From: an uncultured Oscillospiraceae bacterium
GTDB lineage: Bacteria > Bacillota > Clostridia > Oscillospirales > Oscillospiraceae
Assembly (NCBI GenBank): GCA_934630555.1
Contig: CAKTXB010000054.1
Coordinates: 1-10,278 of the forward strand
Length of the DNA: 10,278 nt
Direction of reading: 5' to 3'
In this document: piece after piece, positions 6,215 to 10,278 of the stretch
How the letters are laid out: each line of letters begins with the position of its first letter
Position numbering within the stretch: the stretch's first letter is position 1
Program-made: the position numbers and the translations under genes
The notes under the pieces: model-generated
The model's database searches: none
What the model was told of the DNA's origin: nothing
Seen by the model: only the letters and a program-made list of their open reading frames with translations

Positions 6215-7252
6215 TCAAAAACTGGATAAATACTGTCGTTCCAAGTCACGCTTTTCTACAAGCATTTGCTGCGCTGCGCGCAAACAGTAGCCGCAGCTTT
6301 CGCAGTTTTTAGCGCACGTGGTCGTTTTTTCAAACCAGTCGTCCGGGAAGCGCGTGGCATCCAGAATATGACGGTCAAAGCGGCGGGCATAGCTTGGTTC
6401 GGTCAGATCCAGCAGGTTGCCGCTGTATTTGCCGCGTACATAAGCGCTTAAGACGCGCCGGGGGCTGGTGTGCATCCGTGTTGCCAGCTTCATTTCGGAA
6501 AAATATGGCGCGTAGGCGGGAACATCCTGTGGGCGGATCCAGCTCTCCTGCAGAAAGGTGGCGGCAGCATGTGCGACATCCAGATGGTACATCAGTTCCC
6601 AGCAGGGGCTGGGGTATTTCCCCATGCCGTTTTCTTTGCGGCACAGCTGCGCCTCGTGGGCGACCATGTTGTCGTGAAACGTGTGGAACGGACAGGTATA
6701 CAGGCAACCGGAGTTTGCAAGCAGCCGGAGTGTTTTGCCATGCGTGTCGCACCAGCGCTTCAGGCGGCGGATCCTTGCAAAATCACGGTTGTATTCGCGC
6801 TGGAGATAGTAGCTGTCGAAGTACTTGCCAAGATACTCCATGGCCTGCTCTGTACCGACCCAAAGATTGACCGAGGCTGTGACGCGGATCTCGGGAAAAT
6901 GTTCTTTGATGGTTTTTGCAACGAAAGGTGAGGTCGTAGTAACATCACGCAGACCAAAAAGCTCGGCGGCATGGCTGACATCGTGCAGTATTTGTGCACG
7001 AAACGATGCAGAAACCGCATCACTTCCATAACAGTTTGCATTATACAGCATAACAAGCGCAATGCCAAGACTGTGCAGAAAAGAAAGTTCTTCTTCCTGC
7101 AGGGAAGCCGCTTTTTTGTCGATCATGGAGCGGGCGCTGGGCTGCCCGGGCGCAGCATAGTAGACGCTGGAGATATGCGCAAGGTGATCTTGCGCGAGTT
7201 CTGCCATGGAGTCATACTCGTCCGGCAGCTGATAGCCAACCGAAAATTTCAT
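6215..7252 (-). CDS. U32-like (peptidase U32 / UbiU-UbiV-type) putative Fe-S protein
   Basis: A 345-residue protein of the U32-like TIM-barrel type. The SPFVAKTIKEHFPEI (108-122), SVNLW (127-131), LQREYNRDFARI (150-161) and LLANSGCLYTCPFH (177-190) stretches follow the pattern of U32 proteins. Cys183, Cys187, Cys204 and Cys217 could be the [4Fe-4S] ligands known from UbiU, UbiV and TrhP. A second cluster, C313-x3-C317-x2-C320-x2-C323, lies near the C-terminus. Known U32 proteins act in oxygen-independent hydroxylation or tRNA/rRNA modification; some were named collagenases. I cannot assign a substrate. The ATG at 7250-7252 is chosen over an upstream ATG at 7339 because AGAGG (7260-7264) lies 7 nt before it, overlapping the stop of the QueG-like gene, and the longer form would overlap that gene by 76 bp. 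The family assignment rests on motif resemblance. Confidence 0.72.
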   Translation of the reverse strand: MKFSVGYQLPDEYDSMAELAQDHLAHISSVYYAAPGQPSARSMIDKKAASLQEEELSFLHSLGIALVMLYNANCYGSDAVSASFRAQILHDVSHAAELFGLRDVTTTSPFVAKTIKEHFPEIRVTASVNLWVGTEQAMEYLGKYFDSYYLQREYNRDFARIRRLKRWCDTHGKTLRLLANSGCLYTCPFHTFHDNMVAHEAQLCRKENGMGKYPSPCWELMYHLDVAHAAATFLQESWIRPQDVPAYAPYFSEMKLATRMHTSPRRVLSAYVRGKYSGNLLDLTEPSYARRFDRHILDATRFPDDWFEKTTTCAKNCESCGYCLRAAQQMLVEKRDLERQYLSSF

Positions 7253-7263
7253 GGATGGACCTC

Positions 7264-8283
7264 TTATAGAAGCGTACGGTCGTTGCTCTTTTTCGAGCCG
7301 ACGACAACATCCGGATAGAGTGAGCGGTCGATCTTCCAATGCTTGAAGCCCTTTTCCCGGAAGGGAGTGGTGAATTTTTTCGTCAGCCGGCCTGTTTTTT
7401 CAAGATGGTTATAGCATTCACGCATACAGCCGCGTGCGCCCTCCAGTGCGCTTCCATGGCGCATATAGAGCTCGATGCCGGTGGATTGCTCCAGCACTGG
7501 GCTGCCCATCCAGAGCTGGTTGTAGTCCTCTGGTTTGACGCCGGAGGCGAGGAAGGGGTTATAATCCGGATCGCCGCCGCGGTAGGCGATCGAACAGGCT
7601 TTCAGATCGAGTTTTGCGAAGGATACATCGTGACCGGCAATGGTCATGTGGTCCATTTCGGTCATGGAGATAGCATGGCCAGTGCAGGCACGGGCGCAGG
7701 ACTTGCAGTGGTCACAGATCTTTCCCTCAAAAATGGGGTCGGGTTCAAGTTCGGCGGTCGTGAGCAGGCACGCAAAGCGTTGCAGCGGACCAAACTCTGG
7801 TGTGAGAAAAACTTTGCTGTAGCCGTATTCGCCAAGACCGGCGGCGTAGGCGGCCACACGCTGATCGATCATGACATCCGGAAACGGCTTGTCAGGCGAT
7901 ACAGGTACAGAAACAGACGGGTCGTCCGGCTCTTTGTCAAAATAGACGCTGGGGCGCAGATAGATGTTGGGCAGCGGAACAGATTCATACCCCGCGTCTT
8001 CCAGGTAGCAGCACAGCTCACGCAGCACGATCGGACCGAAAACCTCATTGATGCCGGCGTAACCCATGGCGGTATATGTAGAGAAAAATGTGCCTTCCTC
8101 GATGCCGCGCAGATAACCGCGCGGGATGCGGAAAGCCAGAACAATGCAGCTTTTGGCGGTGGGCTGAATGTAGCGTGGATCCTGCTCCTTCGGTGCGCCC
8201 TCAAAGCGGTCCATGGACGCAATGCCGCACAGGTCGGCGCCCAGTTGTTTTGCAAGGCGCTTAACGCCTTCGGATGTAACCAT
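7264..8283 (-). CDS. QueG-like (epoxyqueuosine reductase-type) double [4Fe-4S] protein
   Basis: A 339-residue protein resembling the COG1600/QueG family, whose founding member reduces epoxyqueuosine in tRNA using cobalamin and two [4Fe-4S] clusters. The N-terminal half (about 1-185) resembles the QueG fold, with LGADLCGIA (14-22), SCIVLAF (45-51) and a conserved stretch DQRVAAYAAGLGEYGYSKVFLT (140-161, given here as landmarks D140, R142, G149-G151). The ferredoxin-like part has C190-x2-C193-x2-C196-x3-C200; further cysteines at 230, 286 and 290 may supply the second cluster. The usual CP after the first motif is CT here, and the second motif is not a compact CxxCxxCxxxCP, so it is unlikely to be a plain QueG. 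The catalytic Asp of QueG could not be placed. The ATG follows AGGGGG (8291-8296). It is first in a likely operon with the U32-like and AraC genes, 11 nt upstream of the former. Confidence 0.8.
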   Translation of the reverse strand: MVTSEGVKRLAKQLGADLCGIASMDRFEGAPKEQDPRYIQPTAKSCIVLAFRIPRGYLRGIEEGTFFSTYTAMGYAGINEVFGPIVLRELCCYLEDAGYESVPLPNIYLRPSVYFDKEPDDPSVSVPVSPDKPFPDVMIDQRVAAYAAGLGEYGYSKVFLTPEFGPLQRFACLLTTAELEPDPIFEGKICDHCKSCARACTGHAISMTEMDHMTIAGHDVSFAKLDLKACSIAYRGGDPDYNPFLASGVKPEDYNQLWMGSPVLEQSTGIELYMRHGSALEGARGCMRECYNHLEKTGRLTKKFTTPFREKGFKHWKIDRSLYPDVVVGSKKSNDRTLL

Positions 8284-8300
8284 AGATGTTCCCCCTATTT

Positions 8301-8356
8301 ACAGCGGTCATTGCGCTGTGTGATTGCCCTGAACGCAGTGAGCTGTGCGGTAGGGC
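8301..8356 (-). other. Possible hairpins in the leader of the Fe-S operon
   Basis: Between the predicted start site (near 8357) and the QueG-like ATG there are two possible stems: GCCCT/AGGGC (8326-8330 with 8352-8356) enclosing CGCA/TGCG (8334-8337 with 8346-8349), and ACAGCG/CGCTGT (8301-8306 with 8314-8319) lying just upstream of the ribosome binding site. They are short and could be chance. Confidence 0.35.
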
Positions 8357-8363
8357 TGATACT

Positions 8364-8391
8364 ATTATTACAGAAAACAGGGCGAAAACAA
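8364..8391 (-). promoter_or_regulatory. Putative extended -10 promoter for the QueG-like operon
   Basis: Read on the minus strand, TTGTTT (8386-8391) is followed after 16 nt by AATAAT (8364-8369), preceded by TGT as in an extended -10. The -35 matches the consensus poorly. The leader would be about 74 nt. Confidence 0.35.
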
Positions 8392-8405
8392 TTCGGAAAG
8401 CTCTC

Positions 8406-8436
8406 ATAATATGTGATTATATATCATGTTGTACAA
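8406..8436. promoter_or_regulatory. AT-rich palindromes between the divergent promoters, possible operators
   Basis: Three small symmetrical elements lie between the two predicted -35 boxes: ATAAT-N5-ATTAT (8406-8420), TGAT-N5-ATCA (8414-8426) and TTGTACAA (8429-8436). This is where an AraC-type or other regulator controlling both directions would be expected to bind. None matches a site I can name. Confidence 0.3.
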
Positions 8437-8442
8437 AAAAGA

Positions 8443-8471
8443 TTGAAATTTATTCGCTTATGTGTCAAAAT
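8443..8471 (+). promoter_or_regulatory. Putative promoter of the sugar ABC operon
   Basis: TTGAAA (8443-8448) and CAAAAT (8466-8471) are separated by 17 nt. The -35 is good (5 of 6) and the -10 moderate (4 of 6). It predicts a start near 8478 and a leader of about 130 nt before the binding-protein ATG. Confidence 0.5.
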
Positions 8472-8483
8472 TTACAACAGCTG

Positions 8484-8587
8484 ATTCCTGCGGGCATATT
8501 CCGGCAGGCCGGCTTGCTCCCGGTGGACACGGCCTGTACTCGCATTTCCCGATCCGTGGGCGGCGTATGCAGCAGGAATTGGCAAGC
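8484..8587 (+). ncRNA. Candidate structured 5' leader of the sugar ABC operon
   Basis: The G+C-rich leader can fold into a closed junction. ATTCCTGC (8484-8491) pairs perfectly with GCAGGAAT (8572-8579). Inside, CAGGCCG (8505-8511) pairs with CGGCCTG (8530-8536), and GCAT (8542-8545) with ATGC (8567-8570) around CCC/GGG (8548-8550, 8558-8560). An alternative hairpin, 8487-8508, would break the first two stems. GCTTGC (8512-8517) can also pair with GCAAGC (8582-8587) shortly before the ribosome binding site. I recognise no known riboswitch class; stems of 7-8 bp can arise by chance in 100 nt of G+C-rich DNA. Confidence 0.35.
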
Positions 8588-8610
8588 TAAAAAACAGGGG
8601 GATTCAAAAC

Positions 8611-9681
8611 ATGAAAAAGGCATTGGCATTCATTCTGGCGATTTTAATGGTATGCAGTCTGGGCGCGTGCGCAGCACAAACCCCGGCAGACACGACCCCG
8701 GAAACGCCTGCTGCGACGGAAACACCGGCGGCAGGCACGCAAACAGACACGCAGGCAGATGCAGCAGATCCTGAAAAAACAAGTGTAAATCTGGGTCTTG
8801 CAAACATCAACGAAAAGGCAACGTTCGGCAAACTGGTAAAGATGGGCTTTGAAGAGGCGTGCGCCGCAAGAGGCTGGACGCTGACGTATGTGGACAATAA
8901 CTCGGACGGCCAGACAGCTGTGACCAATGCACAAGTCCTTGTAAACAATGAGGTCGATTTTGCGGTGGACCTGAATGTGGACCAGTCTGTGGCAGGGGCA
9001 ATTCTGGATACGTTTCATGAGGCAAGCATTCCGGTGCTGGCTGTAGATATTGCCTTGGGCGATGCGCCGTTTTTCGGAATCGACTCTGGTGAAATGGGCC
9101 GTTTGAGCGGCGAATATGGTGCGCAGTACATTCAGGAAAACTGGGATGGCGCAGTGGATTATGTAGTGCTGTTCACACAGATCGCTTCGGGTGACGAGGT
9201 ACAAAAGCGCTGCCGTGAGGCTGTGACATCTCTGAACGCGGCAGGAATTGAAATCGGCGAAACAGTGGAGATCGAGGCAGGCGGCGATACAGCGCAGGCG
9301 CAGAGCATGTTTGCCAGCTTCTTGACGGCACACCCGGACGCGCATAAAATTGCCATTTTTACCATCAATGAAAATCCCGCTACAGGCGCATATGCCGCAG
9401 CGGTGACAGCCAACCGGGAGTGGGATATTCGTATTTTCTCCGCAGGCGTTGGAGCGCAGTTTGTTGATCCGATGTATGAGACACAGGGCGACCAGTCCTG
9501 GATCAGCAGTGTGGCCTGCTTCCCGGAACTGTACGGCGAACAGGTCTGCAAGCTGGTGGAACAGTATTTTGCAGATGGAGAGCTGCCGGAGAAGAACAAT
9601 GCCATGCTGGCTTCGGTGGACTGGAGCAACATTGCAGAATACTATCCGGCAGACGATTTGCCCTGGAACAAGATCGGCTGA
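8611..9681 (+). CDS. Sugar ABC transporter substrate-binding lipoprotein (type I periplasmic-binding fold)
   Basis: A 356-residue extracytoplasmic solute-binding protein anchored to the membrane by a lipid. The signal peptide (1-19) has a KK start and hydrophobic core, ending in the lipobox LGAC with Cys20 as the lipidated residue. A Thr/Pro/Ala-rich linker (21-57) follows. The remainder (about 58-350) is a ribose/galactose-type binding domain: LGLANI (61-66), DNNSDGQTAV (95-104), AVDLNVDQSV (118-127), IPVLAVDIALGD (140-151), FGIDSGEMG (155-163), TINENPATGAYAA (251-263). The ATG follows AGGGGGA (8596-8602) at 8-nt spacing. It is first in the operon, 120 bp before the ATPase gene. The solute is probably a monosaccharide or polyol but its identity cannot be read from sequence. 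The gene is divergent from the Fe-S/AraC operon, suggesting joint regulation. Confidence 0.96.
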   Translation: MKKALAFILAILMVCSLGACAAQTPADTTPETPAATETPAAGTQTDTQADAADPEKTSVNLGLANINEKATFGKLVKMGFEEACAARGWTLTYVDNNSDGQTAVTNAQVLVNNEVDFAVDLNVDQSVAGAILDTFHEASIPVLAVDIALGDAPFFGIDSGEMGRLSGEYGAQYIQENWDGAVDYVVLFTQIASGDEVQKRCREAVTSLNAAGIEIGETVEIEAGGDTAQAQSMFASFLTAHPDAHKIAIFTINENPATGAYAAAVTANREWDIRIFSAGVGAQFVDPMYETQGDQSWISSVACFPELYGEQVCKLVEQYFADGELPEKNNAMLASVDWSNIAEYYPADDLPWNKIG

Positions 9682-9700
9682 GCCGGCTTGTAATGGAATG

Positions 9701-9736
9701 GCGGGCAGTCTATTCCGCGTGGAACGGACTGTCTGC
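9701..9736 (+). terminator. Intercistronic stem-loop between binding-protein and ATPase genes
   Basis: A 10-bp lower stem (9701-9710 with 9727-9736, two G-T pairs), a 2x2 internal loop, and an upper stem TTCC/GGAA (9713-9716 with 9721-9724) capped by GCGT. Only a weak TTTT (9740-9743) follows. In ABC operons such hairpins commonly attenuate read-through or protect the binding-protein message, so that the binding protein exceeds the ATPase. Further GC palindromes follow at 9744-9761. Confidence 0.55.
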
Positions 9737-9789
9737 GCATTTTGCAGCGCTGCTGCGCAGCTTGCGGCATACTGCAACCGAAATACATT

Positions 9790-9796
9790 GAGGTGA
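9790..9796 (+). promoter_or_regulatory. Ribosome binding site before a TTG start
   Basis: GAGGTGA ends 5 nt before the TTG at 9802. It favours the TTG over the in-frame ATG at 9853, which has only AAGGA (9841-9845) 7 nt upstream. Confidence 0.6.
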
Positions 9797-9801
9797 ACAG
9801 T

Positions 9802-10278
9802 TTGGAAAAACACTATTCTAAGAGTGACCGGCACGTATCGAAGGAAGTCGTGATGCAGGCACGCGGTATCTGCAAGTCTTTTCCGGGCGTGCGGGCTCTG
9901 TGTGATGTTGACATTACCATCCATAAGGGTGAGGTCGTAGCCCTGCTGGGTGAGAACGGCGCAGGAAAATCAACGCTCATCAAGGTGCTTTCTGGCGTTT
10001 ACCAGCCAGATGCAGGCATCATCGAAATGGATGGACAGAAGGTACGATTTGACGTGCCGCTTCAGGCGCGGCAGGCTGGCATTGGCGTGATCCATCAGGA
10101 GTTGAACTATGTTCCGAGCGTGTCGATCGCGGAAAATATTTTTATGGGAAACTTTCCGAAAAAACACGGCTTTGTGGACTACAAAACCATGTATCGCCGT
10201 GCCGTGGAGATCATGGAGCTTGTGGGCCTGGAGCTTGACCCAAAGATGCTGATCGGAAACTGCTCCGTTGCGCAGAAG
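9802..10278 (+). CDS. Sugar ABC transporter ATP-binding protein, RbsA/MglA type (5' part only)
   Basis: The first 159 codons of a cytosolic ATPase that would power the importer; the family normally has about 500 residues with two cassettes, and the rest lies beyond the window. Numbered from the TTG, residues 19-32 (ARGICKSFPGVRAL) are the typical opening, followed by Walker A GENGAGKST (50-58), the AGIGV and HQE of the Q-loop region (92-100), and SIAENIFMGNFP (108-119). The sequence stops within the family signature at CSVAQK (154-159). The TTG start has a good ribosome binding site; the ATG at 9853 would give a protein with an unusually short lead into the first strand. The permease genes presumably follow. 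Confidence 0.94.
   Translation, partial: MEKHYSKSDRHVSKEVVMQARGICKSFPGVRALCDVDITIHKGEVVALLGENGAGKSTLIKVLSGVYQPDAGIIEMDGQKVRFDVPLQARQAGIGVIHQELNYVPSVSIAENIFMGNFPKKHGFVDYKTMYRRAVEIMELVGLELDPKMLIGNCSVAQK

Noticed and set aside
7253..7339. Longer N-terminus for the U32-like protein
   Set aside because: The 29 extra residues overlap the QueG-like gene in another frame and look unlike the family; a good ribosome binding site precedes 7252.
7339..8409. A 356-codon plus-strand frame opposite the QueG-like gene
   Set aside because: It is the antisense shadow of a gene with a clear Fe-S motif and ribosome binding site, and it runs through the divergent promoter region.
8644..9924. A 426-codon minus-strand frame opposite the binding-protein gene
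   Set aside because: It is antisense to a clear lipoprotein gene, is His/Cys/Arg-rich, and has no family pattern.

Overview
The window looks like chromosomal DNA from a G+C-rich anaerobic Firmicute, most likely a gut Oscillospiraceae/Ruminococcaceae member (Faecalibacterium/Subdoligranulum-like). This is inferred from the G+C-rich coding style, strong AAAGGAGG-type ribosome binding sites, an anaerobe-type set of Fe-S proteins, a Gram-positive lipoprotein ABC system and hairpin-rich intergenic DNA. No rRNA, tRNA, CRISPR array, transposase or phage gene is visible.

Layout. (1) Positions 1-642 carry no convincing gene. They hold small GC hairpins (38-122), a strongly G+T-rich stretch (about 125-420), a perfect 12-bp inverted repeat (431-462) and two 49-bp direct repeats 80 bp apart, each containing a small hairpin. 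(2) nadE, glutamine-dependent NAD+ synthetase, on the minus strand (2565-643). (3) Back-to-back promoters (2623-2689), then a class II UvrA-like ABC ATPase on the plus strand (2728-5202) that lacks the UvrB-binding domain. (4) A bidirectional terminator (5313-5345). (5) A minus-strand cluster reading 8283 to 5358: a QueG-like double [4Fe-4S] protein, a U32-like protein with extra cysteines, and an AraC-family regulator with a cupin domain. (6) A divergent regulatory region (about 8284-8610) with AT-rich promoters and leaders that may be structured. (7) A plus-strand type I sugar ABC uptake operon: a lipoprotein binding protein (8611-9681), an intercistronic hairpin, and the start of an RbsA/MglA-type ATPase (9802, running off the window).

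How the parts may work together. The NAD synthetase and the UvrA-like protein appear to be independent housekeeping or stress genes that share a divergent promoter region. The right half looks like one regulatory unit. The binding protein and ATPase would import a sugar or sugar-like solute, the AraC/cupin protein is a plausible sensor, and the two divergent Fe-S proteins could act on the imported compound or on a linked cofactor or RNA. The QueG-like plus U32-like pair beside a sugar importer is the best candidate here for an undescribed function. The link is inferred from gene order only.
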